Source of the DNA: Ornithinimicrobium sp. INDO-MA30-4
GTDB taxonomy: Bacteria > Actinomycetota > Actinomycetes > Actinomycetales > Dermatophilaceae
Length of the DNA stretch: 64,000 nt
Assembly: GCF_021535045.1 (NCBI RefSeq)
Contig: NZ_CP091056.1
Span: forward strand, 806,001-870,000
Reading direction: 5' to 3'
Both the position numbers and the translations under genes were made by a program. The notes beneath the pieces are model-generated. The model saw only the letters and a program-made list of their open reading frames with translations, did no database searches and was not told the origin of the DNA. Shown piece after piece: positions 9,573 to 21,919 of the stretch. How positions within the stretch are numbered: the stretch's first letter is position 1; each line of letters begins with the position of its first letter.

Positions 9573-10928
9573 GTGAGCAGCCCCCCACACCGAAGGCCGT
9601 GCCCCGCCCCCCATCACCGGCTCAGATGGCAGCGCGCAAGCCCGCAGTGCCCGCTGCTCCGGCCGCGCCCACGCCTGTGGCCAGCAAGGAAGCACTCGCT
9701 TTTGGTCGCGTTGGAGAAGACGGCACCGTCTACGTCAAGACCGACGATGGCGAACGCGCCATTGGCTCATACCCCGACGCCACCCCCGAAGAGGCCTTGT
9801 CATATTTCGCTCGCAAATATGACGAGTTGGCCGCGACGGCCGGCTTGCTGACGCAGCGCCTCGAGCGCACAGATGTCAGCGCACATGACGCGCGCGACTC
9901 GCTGAAGACGCTCAAGTCGCAGATCGGCGAAGCCAATGTGGTTGGCGACCTTGCCGCGTTAGAGGCTCAGGTCACTGCGATCGAGGCAGCGATTGCCGAG
10001 CGACAGAGCGTGGAGACGAAGGCCCGGGCGCAGGCCAAGGCCGAAGCATCTGGTGTCCGCGAGACCCTGGTAGGTGAGGCAGAGGGCATCGCCGAGACCG
10101 AGCCAGAGAAGATGCAGTGGAAGGCCGCCAGCGCCCGGATGCGCGAGCTCTTTGATGAGTGGAAGGCCCAGCAGCGCTCAGGCGCCCGCTTGGACAAGGA
10201 CGTTGAGCACTCACTGTGGCAGCGGTTTGCCGCGGCACGCAATGGATTCGACAAGACTCGGAAGGCATGGTTTGCCCGGCTTGATCAAGAGCAAGACCAG
10301 GCTCGCAGCACCAAGGAAGCCCTGGTTGAGCAGGCTGAGACGCTGGCCAAGAGCGACGACTGGGGGTCGACTGCTGGTGAGTTCAAGCGGCTGATGCAGC
10401 AGTGGCGTAACGCTGGTCGCGCCCGTCGTTCCGCTGATGATGAGTTGTGGGCCCGCTTCAAGGCAGCCCAGGACAGCTTCTTCGCGGCCAAGGATGAGGT
10501 TGTTGCAGCCGAAGAGGCTGAGTTCACCAAAAACTTGGTAGTCAAGGAAGCTTTGTTGGTCGAGGCAGAGGCACTGCTGCCGATTAAAAACTGGAAGACG
10601 CCAAGCGCGAATTGCGCGGCATCCAGGATCGCTGGGACGAAGCAGGCAAGGTCCCCCGAGCCGACATGCAGCGCGTCGAAGCCCGTTTGCGCAAGGTCGA
10701 GCAGTCGATTCGCGACGAGCAAGACAGCAAGTGGACCAACAGCAACCCGGAGTTGAACGCTCGCGCGTCGTCGTTCGTCACGCAGTTAGAGAAGGCCGTC
10801 GCTGACGCGCAGGCAGATGCTGACAAGGCCCGTGCGGCTGGCGACAAAAGGCTTTGGCCAAGGCCGAAGAGTCGCTCGCATCCAGCAACATGCTGCTGCA
10901 GGCGGCCCGCTCGAGCCTTTCTAACTGA
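9569..10928 (+). CDS. DUF349-repeat protein
   Basis: About 450 residues: a Pro/Ala-rich N-terminus, a short beta segment (FGRVGEDGTVYVKTDDGER), a coiled coil, then several DUF349 three-helix repeats (WKAASARMRELFDEWK, WGSTAGEFKRLMQQWR, LEDAKRELRGIQDRWDEAG). This family is widespread beside relA in actinobacteria; its function is unknown, and it may bind nucleic acid or ribosomes. Single-base gaps near 10595 and 10848 are needed to read through to the tail LLQAARSSLSN. Confidence 0.88.
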
Positions 10929-10938
10929 GGGCCTGAGT

Positions 10939-12256
10939 ATGTCGTGGCAACACAGCGCCGACGACGTCGCGCAGACGGCAGCCGGGTTGAGTGCATTTCT
11001 TGATGCCTCCCCGACTCCTTTCCACGCGGTGTCTGAGTCGGCCAACCGGCTCAAGGCAATCGGGTTTGTTGAGGTCGATGAAGCTGGCCCGACTCCCCGG
11101 CCCCTGGGCGCTACTTCGTTGCGCGTGGTGGGTCGATTTTAGCGTGGAGCACCGAGCACCTGGGCGACGAGCGTCCGAGCGGGTTCCGCGTGGTGGGTGC
11201 TCACACAGACTCGCCCAACTTGCGGATCAAGCCTGCCGCCGACGCCATGAAGTCGGGGTGGCACACGCTGGGCGTTGAGCGCTACGGCGGGGCCCTGCTG
11301 AACTCGTGGCTAGACCGAGACTTGGGCATCGCTGGGCGCGCCGTGATTCGCACCTCACACGGTCGCATCATCGAGCAATTGTTTAACTTTGATGAGGCGC
11401 TGCTGCGGGTTTCGCAGTTGGCGATCCACCTTGACCGTGAAGTGGCGACCAACGGGCTCAACCTCAACCCACAGCAGCACATGGCGCCGCATTGGGCTCT
11501 TGGTCCAGGCGGTCCAACCTTCCTTGAATGGCTTTGCAACGAACTTGGCATTGCCACCAAAGATTTGCTGGGCTGGGAGGCGATGGCCTATGACCTCACG
11601 CCAGCGCGTCGCCTCGGTCGCGACAGCGACTTGTTGGGCTCTGGGCGACTCGACAACCTCGCCACCTGCTACGCCTCATTGGTAGCCATGGAGCGCGCCG
11701 TTGCTGCCCCGACCGACGGCATCATCCCGTTGATCGTGATGTTCGACCACGAAGAGATCGGCAGCGTTTCCGAGCGTGGCGCTGGCTCGACCTTCTTGCC
11801 GACCTGGCTTGAGCGGATTGCTAGCGCCAATGGCGCGTCTCGCGACGAATACTTTGCACTATTGGCTGGCAGCGTGATCGCGTCAGGCGATGTCACCCAT
11901 GCGACACACCCGCACTATCCAGACCGGCACGAGCCGCAGCACAACATCGCGATGAATGGCGGACCGGTCCTGAAGGTCAACGCCAACCTCCGGTATGCCA
12001 CGGACTCAGTGGGCGCTGCCAGCTTTACTTTGGCGTGTGAGCAGGCTGGTGTCCCGATGCAGACGTTTGTGACGCGGACTGACCTGCCGAGCGGTTCGAC
12101 CATCGGGCCGATGACGGCAGCGATGACTGGCGTGACGACCGTTGACTTTGGCGCACCCACGTTGTCGATGCACTCGGCGCGCGAAGGTGTGGCTTGGATG
12201 ACCAGGTTGGCTACAGCGCTGCGTTGCATGCCTTCTTGGCGCCTCAGCACTCCTAA
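10939..12256 (+). CDS. apeB: M18-family aminopeptidase
   Basis: Cytosolic zinc aminopeptidase removing N-terminal acidic or neutral residues. Metal and catalytic motifs: AHTDSPNLRIKP, FDHEEIGS, and THATHPHYPDRHEPQHN. About 438 residues. There are two gaps: near 11100 (after RPGRYFVARGGSI is recovered) and near 12190 (end reads HAFLAPQHS). It follows the DUF349 gene by 10 bp and is probably co-transcribed with it. Confidence 0.92.
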
Positions 12257-12265
12257 CAAACAAAC

Positions 12266-12308
12266 ACTGCCCGCGGTCACGATCCTTCGATCAGTGGCGG
12301 CGGGCAGT
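12266..12308. terminator. Bidirectional hairpin between apeB and relA
   Basis: ACTGCCCGC pairs with GCGGGCAGT around a 25-base middle that can itself fold, with T-rich flanks. It lies between two convergent genes, which supports a shared terminator. Confidence 0.65.
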
Positions 12309-12315
12309 TTGCTGA

Positions 12316-14641
12316 CTAGTTGTCGCGGCGGTGTGGGTCCGTGCCGACAGTGCCCGTAACGCGATAAGCATCGAGGACTGCTGGGACCCGGTTAACTCCG
12401 CGCAGCACGCTGTCGAGGTGGCTGGGGTCAGCCATCTCAAAGGTGAAACGCGATAGGGCGACACGATCTCGCGAGGTCTGCACCGAGGCCGACAGGATGT
12501 TGACTCGCTGCTCGGACAGCGCCTTGGTGATGTCGTTGAGCAGACCCGGCCGGTCAAGAGCCTCCACCTGCATGTTGACCATAAACAGGCTAGAGGATGA
12601 TGGTGCCCAGGCGACCTCAATGATGCGCTCGGGGTTGTCTCGCAGTCGGGCTGCGTTGGTGCAGTCCACCCGGTGCACGGAGACACCCTTGCCGTGCGTG
12701 ACGAAGCCGAGGATGTCATCGCCAGGCACGGGGGTGCAGCACTTGGCAATCTTGACCAGCACGTCGTCAGCGCCGACGACGGTGACTCCTGGATCGGTGG
12801 CCCGACGTCGACCAGTGCGCGGCACCGTTGCTTCAGCCAGGTCCTCGGTGGCACCGTCTTCGCCGCCTAAAGTGGCAACGAGTTGAGCCACCACACGATC
12901 GGCGGACACGTTGCCTTCGCCGACAGCTGCGAACACGGACTCAACGTTGGGCAGTCGCAGATCACCGGCAACAGAGGTCATCGAGTCGTGAGACATCAAC
13001 CGCTGCAGAGGCTGGTTCTTTTGCGCAGCACCTTGGCGATCTGTTCGCGGCCGGCGATGATGGCGCCTTCGCGTCGCTCCTTGGTGAACCATTGGCGGAT
13101 CTTGTTACGCGCCCGACCACTCTTGACGAATTTGAGCCAGTCTTGGCTGGGGCCCGCCTGCTCGGCCTTGGTCGTGACCACTTCGATCTCATCGCCACTG
13201 TTGAGCGTGGCGTCCAGAGGGGCAATCGCGCCATTGACTTTGGCGCCGACGGTGCGGTGCCCCACCTCGGTGTGCACTGCATACGCGAAGTCAACGGGGG
13301 TTGATCCAGTGGGTAGCGCCATCACGTCGCCCTTGGGCGTATAGACGTAGATCTCGCTGGCGCTCATTTCGTACGTCAGCGACTCCAAGAACTCCTGCGG
13401 GTCCGACGTTTCCTTCTGCCAATCCAGCAATTGGCGCAGCCAACTGAAGTCCTGCAGCGGATCGGTGGCCTGTGACCCGGTCGCCCGCGACGTGGTGGCC
13501 TTGCCCCGGCTCGCGCGGTGTCCTTGTACTTCCAGTGGGCAGCGACGCCATACTCAGCTCGGCGGTGCATTTGCTTGGTGCGGATCTGGATCTCGACGGG
13601 CCGATTGTCAGGGCCGCGGACGGTGGTGTGCAGCGACTCGTACATATTGAACTTTGGCGCTGCGATGTAGTCCTTGAAGCGGCCAGGCAGCGGCGTCCAG
13701 AGGGCGTGCATGGCACCGAGGACGGCATAACACTCAGGGATGGACTCCACCAGCACACGGACCGCGACCAGGTCATCAATCTGCTCAAAGTCACGGCCTC
13801 GGACGACCATCTTTTGATAGACCGAGTAGTAGTGCTTGGGCCGGCCGGTGACGGTGGCCTTGATCTTCATCGTCTTGAGCTCGTTTTGGATGCCGCTACG
13901 AACCTCAGCCAGATAGTCCTCGCGGGCAGGTGCGCGCTCGGCCACCATCTTCACGATTTGGTCGTAGACCTTGGGGTAGAGAACCGCGAACGACAGGTCC
14001 TCCAACTCCCACTTGATCGTGTTCATCCCTAGTCGGTGAGCCAGCGGTGCATAGATCGCCAAGGTCTCGGTGGCTTTGCGCTGAGCCGAGGCTTGAGACA
14101 CATAGCGCCACGTGCGGGCGTTGTGCAGTCGGTCGGCCAACTTAATCAGCAAGACGCGGATATCGCGTGACATGGCGATGACCATTTTGCGGACTGTTTC
14201 GGCCTGAGCGTCGTCGCCGTAGACAACCTTGTCGAGCTTTGTCACCCCATCCACGAGGTGCGCGACCTCGGAGCCGAAGTCCTCAGTGAGCTCTTCTAGC
14301 GAGTAGTCGGTGTCTTCGACTGTGTCGTGCAAGAGGGCTGCGGCGATCGTGGAGGATGTCATGCCCAATTCAGCGAGGATGACTGCGACCGCAAGCGGGT
14401 GAGTGATGTACTCATCACCGCTCTTGCGCATCTGGCCCTTGTGGGCACGCTCAGCCACGGCGTAGGCACGCTCAATGACCGAAATGTCTGCCTTGGGGTG
14501 GGTGGCCCGCACCGCGCGCAAGAGTGGATCCAACTCAGGTGAACTCGTTGGGCGTCCGCCACCAAGGCGCGCCCAGCGGGACCGAACCCCATTGACCACG
14601 GGCGTGGTCGAGGTTGCTTGGGTTCCAACATCCTCACTCAT
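12316..14641 (-). CDS. relA: Rel, bifunctional (p)ppGpp synthetase/hydrolase
   Basis: Stringent-response enzyme of about 775 residues. HD hydrolase domain: [10 protein letters not shown] near residue 110 and [11 protein letters not shown]. Synthetase domain: [21 protein letters not shown] and [21 protein letters not shown] (residues 260-370). TGS domain: [23 protein letters not shown] zinc-finger-like segment with CC ([12 protein letters not shown]) and a C-terminal ACT domain ([18 protein letters not shown]) complete the long ribosome-regulated form. Frame breaks lie near 13510, near 13440 and near 13015. Confidence 0.94.
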
Positions 14642-14695
14642 AGACAGAGTGTAATCCGCTCGCGAGGCTACTTCGAACCTGACGCAAGCGTTTTC

Positions 14696-15226
14696 TCAAT
14701 CAGTGAGCAGAGTGACAACGTCCATCCCGGACAGGCGATCCCGCCCGTTGAGGAAGGTTAGCTCCAGGATGACTTCTAAGCCAGCCACACTCCCTGCGCT
14801 GCAGCAATCAACTCGGCCGCTGCGCAAGCAGTCCGCCGGTGGCGAGCACATCATCAATGAGCAAGGCGCGGGTGCCTGGCTCGATGGCGTCCTTGTGCAT
14901 CTCCACCACGGCAGATCCGTACTCCAGTTCGTAACTCACTGGAAGCACTCGGCCGGCAACTTGCCAGCCTTGCGGATGGGGATGAACGGCACACCCAACT
15001 GGTGAGCCATGACTGAGCCGAAGATAAAACCGCGAGCCTCGATACCGACGACAACATCTACTTCGCCCCGGCGGCGATCAACCACGTCAGCAACAACCCG
15101 AGCACTAAGCTCTGGATTTGCCAGCAAAGGGGTGAAGTCCTTGAAGACCACGCCCTCCTCCGGGAAGTCGGGGATATCGCGCAGCGCGTCGCTGACGTCG
15201 CGGGCTAGCTCTTCACGGTTGCTCAT
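14696..15226 (-). CDS. apt: Adenine phosphoribosyltransferase
   Basis: Salvages adenine with PRPP to [23 protein letters not shown] and [10 protein letters not shown] at the N-terminus, then the PRPP loop [12 protein letters not shown]. At least three single-base gaps break the frame, near 14945, 14830 and 14780; corrected, the end reads [20 protein letters not shown] and then a stop at 14696. The start overlaps the secF stop (ATGA). It sits between secF and relA as in other actinobacteria. Confidence 0.9.
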
Positions 15227-16398
15227 CGTCGTGATCTCCGGGTTCGCTTCGGTTGATTGCGCGGTCCCCGCTCCGCGTAGGGGTGAACGGTGCGACCGGC
15301 AACGGATTCCCGTGTCGCACTGGTGTTTTCGTTGCCACCCTGGGTTGCGGCATCCGCGTCGTCATCAACGTCATGAACGTCATCGTCGTCTGCATCATCA
15401 CTCTGCTCAACCACTGGAGCGGACTTCTCCCGCTTGGCGACGCCCTTGGCTAAGGCCTTCATCTCCGGCTCAGACTCACGCAAGTGCACCAGCAAAGGCG
15501 TGGCGATAAAGATCGAGGAGAATGTTCCGATCGCGATACCGATCAACAGGGCAATCGCGAGGTCAAGCAAGGTGCCCGGACCGATAAACAGGATGCCAAT
15601 CACCACGATGGTGGCGACGGGCAGCAGCGCCACAACAGAGGTATTGATCGAGCGCACCAACGTTTGGTTGACCGCCAGATTGGCGCCCTCGGCATACGTC
15701 ATCCGCTTGCTGGAGATCGCATAGTCGGTGTTTTCCTTGACCTTGTCGAACACCACGATCGTGTCGTAGATCGAGTAACCAAGGATGGTCAGGAAGCCGA
15801 TCATGGAGGCCGGTGAGACCTCAATGCCCAAAAGCGCATAGGTGCCGACGGTGAAGACAACGTCGTGCAGCAGAGCGACCATCGCGGCAGCAGCCATCTT
15901 CCAGGTGCGGAAGTAGAGGGCCAACACGATCGAGACCAGCACCAGGAAGGCAACCAAAGCCTGCAGCGCCTTATTGGTGACGGTCTGGCCCCACGACGGG
16001 CCAACGAACGAACTCGTCACCTCGGAGGCTTCAACACCAAAAGCGTCCGCCAGATCAACGCGTGCCTCTTCAGCGACGTCGTTGGTCAATTGGCCAGTCT
16101 GCAGGCGGACGGTGTCGTTGCCGACTAGGGTCACCGATGCGACGGCGTCGGGCGAGGCCTTAGCCAATGCCTCGGAAGCGCGGTCGTCGTAGTTATCGAG
16201 GATATTCACCGACGAGATTCGGAACTCCGAGCCACCGCTGAACTCAATGCCGAAGTTCAAGCCGCGGCCAAAGAGACCGATCAGCGAGAGCACGATCAGC
16301 ACCGCGGAGGTGATGTACCAAACCCTGCGCTTACCGACGATGTCGAAAGAGCGGCGGCCCGAATAGAGGTCATTTCCCAATTCAGCAAAACTAGACAT
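15223..16398 (-). CDS. secF: SecF, protein translocase accessory subunit
   Basis: Integral membrane partner of SecD that uses the proton gradient to help Sec export. 391 residues, intact. The N-terminal membrane helix (VWYITSAVLIVLSLIGLFGR) and the EFSGGSEFR periplasmic start are followed by five C-terminal helices; LTILGYSIYDTIVVFDKV and NQTLVRSINTS are classic SecF motifs. The C-terminus is a charged acidic and then basic tail (Asp-rich near residue 345). Confidence 0.96.
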   Translation of the reverse strand: MSSFAELGNDLYSGRRSFDIVGKRRVWYITSAVLIVLSLIGLFGRGLNFGIEFSGGSEFRISSVNILDNYDDRASEALAKASPDAVASVTLVGNDTVRLQTGQLTNDVAEEARVDLADAFGVEASEVTSSFVGPSWGQTVTNKALQALVAFLVLVSIVLALYFRTWKMAAAAMVALLHDVVFTVGTYALLGIEVSPASMIGFLTILGYSIYDTIVVFDKVKENTDYAISSKRMTYAEGANLAVNQTLVRSINTSVVALLPVATIVVIGILFIGPGTLLDLAIALLIGIAIGTFSSIFIATPLLVHLRESEPEMKALAKGVAKREKSAPVVEQSDDADDDDVHDVDDDADAATQGGNENTSATRESVAGRTVHPYAERGPRNQPKRTRRSRR

Positions 16399-18178
16399 CA
16401 GACGATGCCTCCTTCGAGTTCTGCCCGAGAGGGGCCAGACTTCTTCGTCAGCGGCGGGGTGAACTTTCCGCGACCCAAGTAGGTCGAGCGCTTAGCACCC
16501 AACCGTTCTGGATCCATACCCGACCATCGGTGTCCCTCGCCGAAGAACTTGGTGTTGGCCAAGATGCTGACGACGGGGTGGGTGAACATCATGACCACGA
16601 TCAAGTCGATCACGGTGGTGAGGCCAAGAGCGAAGGCGAACGACTTCACGCTGGACTCGGACAGGAAGTACAGCACTGCGGCCGCGATCAGGTTCACCGC
16701 ATCCGAGATCAGAATCGTGCGGCGAGCACGCTCCCAACCAGTGTCAACAGCGAAGCGCAACGGTCGGCCGGCGCGGACCTCGTCTCTGATTCGCTCGAAG
16801 TAGACGATGAAGCTGTCCGCCGTAATACCGATGGCCACGATCAAACCAGTCACTCCAGCCATCGTGAGGCGGAAGTTGCTCGACCAACCCAAGAAGGTCA
16901 CCGCGCCGTAGGCCATTAGCCCAGCGACGACGAGTGAACCGATTGTCACCAACCCGAGTGCTCGGTATTGGATCACGGAGTAGAAGAACACCAACAGCAA
17001 ACCGATAACGCCGGCGATGATGCCAATGCGTAGTTGCTCGCCGCCCAAGGTCGGTGAAATCTGCTCGCTGGTGAGGGTTTCGAACGAGATGGGCAACGCA
17101 CCGAACTTCAACTGATTGGCCAGGGTCTCAGCCTCGACGATGTCAAAGTCACCGGTGATGCTCGCGGTGCCTGTGCTGATCACTTTTGGGTTGCCGGGGC
17201 CGTGATGACGGCCCCATCCAGCAGGATGGCAAATCGGTTTTGGTCTTCGCCGGGAGCGAAGCCCATGAGCCGCTGGGTGATGCTGGAGAACGTCGAGGTG
17301 CCTTCGTCGTTGAATGTCAGTTGGACCTGGACCTGGCCGGTGGGGCCACCCTGGCCCTGCACGAGACCAGCGTTCGCATCGCTGACTTCACCACCGGTGA
17401 GCTCAACCGGGCCAAGAATGTACTTCTCGATGCCGTCATCGGAGCAGGCCACAATGGCCTGGTCCGAAGGAGCCGCAGCTACCGCGTCGCCTGAGTCTCC
17501 TGTGGTGCAGTCGAGGTCAATGAACTCTTCCTGCAGCTCAGGGGTGATTTGGTTCAGGTCTGAAGGGTTTTCCGTGCTGACCACATCAGGGGCAACGTCT
17601 GGGGCATCTGTTGTCGATGAAGTGTCGTCTTGCGCGCTGAGTGCTTCAGCGGGGTAAACGCCCTCCTCGGGTGCTGACGTGCTCGCGGCCTCGTCTGTCA
17701 ACTGCTCCATTTCTTCGAGCAATCGCTCGTTTTCACTGGCTGGCAGCGGCAAGACTGGGGTGGGCTCTGGTGTGCCGGTGCCCAGTCCGGAGACTAGGAC
17801 TGACCGGAAGCTCAACTGCGACGAGCGGCTCAACGAGTCCAACTGGTCAGCGGTCGGGGTGCCCGGGATTGCGACAGAAATGTTCGTGTCGCCTAGGCGT
17901 GAGACCTCGGCTTCGCCGACGCCGCCACCGTCAATGCGGCGACGAATGATGTCGACGGCTTGGTCAACCTGCTCTTCGCCCACTTCGGCCGAGCCTTCAA
18001 CCACCGGCTCCAAAACAATCTGACGTCCACCAGCGAGGTCTAGACCAAGCAGCGGGGTCAGTTGGGCGGGGTCGGCGAACAGCCGTGCTGCGCCGATGCC
18101 ACCAAAGAGGACGATCAAGATGGCGGCCAGGGCCGTCAGGGTGCGGACGGGTCCGCGGTTGCGAGGGTTCAGTGCCAC
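16398..18178 (-). CDS. secD: SecD, protein translocase accessory subunit
   Basis: Partner of SecF and YajC at SecYEG. The N-terminal helix, a LGLDLAGGRQIVLEPV motif and a long Ser/Thr/Glu-rich extracellular insert (residues about 165-230) come first. Then six helices, with GLIVAIGITADSFIVYFERI and TVIDLIVVMMFTHP. One base is missing near 17190: a C run one shorter than ITAPATPKVISTG requires. It overlaps secF by one base. Confidence 0.94.
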
Positions 18179-18185
18179 GTGCTTC

Positions 18186-18512
18186 TCACTCGCCGGATTC
18201 GGAGTCGGGGGCTACATCCGCTTCGCTGTTGGGTCGCACGGAGTTCATGATCATTCGACGCTGCCAGCGCACGACCATGCCGGGTGCCAACTCGAGGAAG
18301 AGAATGTCCCCGTCTTCGCCCTTGATGGTGGCGTAGGCACCAGCGGCGGTGATGACCTCATCGCCGACCTTGAGTGCCTGTTGGTGGGCGGCCAACTTCT
18401 GTGCGCGGCGACGCTGCGAAAAGAAGAGGAAGCCCAAGAGCACGATTGGCACTAGCAGGATCAACAAGCTGCCCGTTCCACCCGTAGTGGTTGCAGCGGT
18501 CATGAGCGTCAT
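18186..18512 (-). CDS. yajC: YajC, preprotein translocase subunit
   Basis: Small single-span protein of the SecDF-YajC complex. One helix near residues 14-31 (LLILLVPIVLLGFLFF), then RRRAQKLAAHQQALKVGDEV and the conserved ITAAGAYATI stretch, then an acidic tail. It lies 7 bp upstream of secD. A second ATG three codons in could also be the start. Confidence 0.92.
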   Translation of the reverse strand: MTLMTAATTTGGTGSLLILLVPIVLLGFLFFSQRRRAQKLAAHQQALKVGDEVITAAGAYATIKGEDGDILFLELAPGMVVRWQRRMIMNSVRPNSEADVAPDSESGE

Positions 18513-18630
18513 AACAATCCTCGCGTTGTACTCTTCGGCACACCGAGAAGGCGTCGTCTTCCTGGCGCGTTTGCCCGTGCCGGGCCAAAGGGCAGTCTAG
18601 GTGAGGGCGGGACACCAACCAAAGACCGAC

Positions 18631-19714
18631 TCAGTTCCCGAGCCGACCGCCTTGATTATCAAGGGGCAGGGAGTCCTGGCTGGCGCTACCTTGACCGCCC
18701 TTAGTCGGCCGCGGTGGGGTCAATCCCAAGTGTGTCCAGGCTGCTGGAGATGCGGCACGGCCCCTGGGTGTGCGGATCATGAAGCCTTCTCGCACTAAGA
18801 AGGGTTCGGCGACAGTCTCCACGGTGTCTGGCTCTTCACCCACGGCTACTGCCAGCGTGCTTAGACCCACCGGTCCTCCGCCAAACCTGCGACACAGCGC
18901 TTCAAGAACGGCCCGGTCAAGGCGGTCCAACCCTTGGTCATCGACATCGAACAGGGTCAGCGCGGCGTTGGCGGACTCCAGGTCAACGCTTTGTTTGCCA
19001 TAGACCTGAGCCCAGTCCCGGACACGGCGCAGCAACCGGTTGGCTATTCGCGGGGTGCCCCGTGAGCGACTGGCGATGTGTTCGATTCCTTCGCGGTCAG
19101 CGTCGATCTCCAGCAGTCGTGCGTTTTTGGTCAGGATCGTGACGAGGTCTTCGGTTTTATAGAAGTCAAGGTGCCCCGTGAAGCCGAACCGGTCTCGCAG
19201 AGGGGCAGGCAAGAGACCTGAACGCGTGGTTGCCCCCACGACAGTGAATGGCGGCAATTCAAGGGTATGGCGGTGGCGCCCGGGCCTTTGCCGACGATCA
19301 CGTCGACGCGGAAATCCTCCATCGCTAGATAGAGCATCTCTTCGGCGGGCCGCGCCATCCGGTGAATTTCATCCAGGAACAGCACCTCGCCCTCGGCTAG
19401 CGAGGACAAGATCGAAGCCAGATCGCCCGCATGCTGAATGGCTGGACCGCTGGTGATGCGGATCGGCTGCTCTAACTCAGCCGCGATGATCATGGCCAGC
19501 GTCGTCTTGCCCAGACCTGGCGGGCCCGAGAGCAACACGTGATCTGGCGGAGCCTGCCGGCGACGAGCGGCCTCAAGGACCAAGCTGAGTTGGTCACGCA
19601 CTCGTGTCTGACCGGGAAATCTTCTAGGCGTCGCGGGCGCAACGCGCTTTCTATCCGGCGCTCCTCATCCCCCGCGTCGCTATCAACCAGGCGTTCTGGA
19701 TCATCCGTGCTCAT
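18631..19714 (-). CDS. ruvB: RuvB, Holliday-junction branch-migration ATPase
   Basis: AAA+ motor that works with RuvA. Walker [12 protein letters not shown], Walker [10 protein letters not shown], sensor GATTRSGLL, arginine finger region and the C-terminal winged helix are present. Two one-base gaps: near 19613 (a G lost, after which [17 protein letters not shown] is read) and near 19257 (after which [14 protein letters not shown] is read). The start overlaps the ruvA stop (ATGA). Confidence 0.94.
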
Positions 19715-20311
19715 CGGCCCAACTCCTTCAGCGATGCGCGCAGAATCTCAGAGACCACGGTCGGACTGTCGGGCTGGCCGGTCACCTTCGCGACGGCGTC
19801 ACCGGCCTGCTTCGTGCTCCAACCAAGTCCAACCAACGCCGACGTGACCTGCTCGACAACTGCGTCTTGGTTGACGGTGGCGGCCACCTCGGGGGCTTCG
19901 GCGGTGGCAGCAAACGCAGCCATCTTGTCGCGCAATTCGAGAATCATCCGCTCGGCACCCTTTTTGCCGATGCCAGGGACCTTGGTCAGAGGCGGACATC
20001 ACCTTGGGACAACGCTCGGCGGACATCCGCTGGAGCCAGCACCGACAGCATTGCCATCGCCAACCGTGGCCCGACGCCAGACACTGTCTGAACCTGCTCA
20101 AACAGAGCCTTGCCGTCTGCGTCGCTGAAACCATAGAGAGTGAGTGACTCTTCGCGGACGATCAGCGTGGTGTGCAGAGCGGCGTGCTGGCCAGTGCGGT
20201 GCTCGGCGGCGATGGCTGGCGTCGTGAGGACGTGCAGGCCGACTCCCCGGTCTCCACGACGAGATGGTCGAGGCCAACGTGGGCGATGGTGCCGGCGAGG
20301 GTTGCGATCAT
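19711..20311 (-). CDS. ruvA: RuvA, Holliday-junction binding protein
   Basis: Tetrameric junction-binding subunit. The ATG at 20311 gives [13 protein letters not shown]. The OB domain, helix-hairpin-helix motif [18 protein letters not shown] with a second [20 protein letters not shown], and the C-terminal RuvB-contacting domain ([16 protein letters not shown]) are all visible. Frame breaks lie near 20245 and near 19986. It belongs to a ruvC-ruvA-ruvB operon. Confidence 0.92.
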
Positions 20312-20337
20312 CGAGGAGTCCTGGGTCTTGGCCGGCC

Positions 20338-20947
20338 CTAGTGGGCCAGCGTTTGGTGCCGGTGCGTCGTTGTTGTGCGTGCAGTTGGGCGAGTCGGTTG
20401 GGTGGGGCCGCTGCCGCTTGGCGTTCAGCCTGTTGCATTTTGGAACTGACGACGGCCTGATCGATCTTGGCCTGACCACCCGAGCGCCAATATGGCAAAT
20501 GGCCAGCGCCAGGGCGTCAGCCGCATCAGCAGGTTTGGGAGCAACCTCAAGCTTGAGGATGCGCGTGACCATGTGGGTGACCTGAGCCTTTTCAGCGCGG
20601 CCGCTGCCCGTGACGGCGGCCTTCACTTCGGTCGGGGTATGCAGTTGCAACGGGAGACCAAGTCGCGCGGCAGCCAGCATAGGGACCGCCGAGGCTTGTG
20701 CAGTGCCCATGATGCCCTTGATGTTGGCTTTAGCGAACACTCGTTCCACCGCGACAGCATCGGGCTGATAGTCGTGCAGCCACTGGTCAATCTCGGTTTG
20801 CAGCGTCAATAAACGCTCTTGCGGATCATCTGTCACTGGTGTCCGGACGACACCGACCGCGACCATGCTGAGTTGTCGACCAGGGAAGCCTTCGACGACA
20901 CCGAGCCCGCAACGCGTGAGGCCGGGGTCCACCCCAAGAACTCGCAC
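20338..20947 (-). CDS. ruvC: RuvC, Holliday-junction resolvase
   Basis: RNase H-fold nuclease. The acidic active site is in [19 protein letters not shown] and [18 protein letters not shown] at 20947 is chosen because the family begins directly before RVLGVDPG. The frame breaks after AICHI (near 20495), where [13 protein letters not shown] follows. The exact end is uncertain because another gap is likely in the Gln/Ala-rich tail; I place it at the TAG near 20338. Confidence 0.9.
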
Positions 20948-20982
20948 GTTCGTCTCCTTGCCACCGATGAGGCCTCGACACA

Positions 20983-21018
20983 CTGAGGGCATGCGTACAT
21001 GTGTACGCATGCCCTCAG
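20983..21018. promoter_or_regulatory. 36-base perfect-stem palindrome between yebC and ruvC
   Basis: CTGAGGGCATGCGTAC pairs perfectly with its complement across a four-base loop (ATGT). It is 36 bases upstream of the ruvC start. No U run follows, so it is not a classic terminator. It could be an operator, an RNA processing site or a mobile repeat. Confidence 0.55.
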
Positions 21019-21078
21019 GTTACGGCTTAAAGCGGGCTGGCTCGTCGGCGACGCGCCGCCCCGGACTTCCGCAGGTGG

Positions 21079-21848
<770 letters not shown>

Positions 21849-21919
21849 GCGCATCCCTTCCCTCTGTGGGTGGACCGCGCTGGGTCCACCGGTCATCGCT
21901 GGTGAGTCAGCGGCCCATC

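Noticed and set aside
17170..17200. Programmed frameshifting in secD
   Set aside because: The same kind of one-base loss occurs in dozens of unrelated genes, so sequencing error explains it better.
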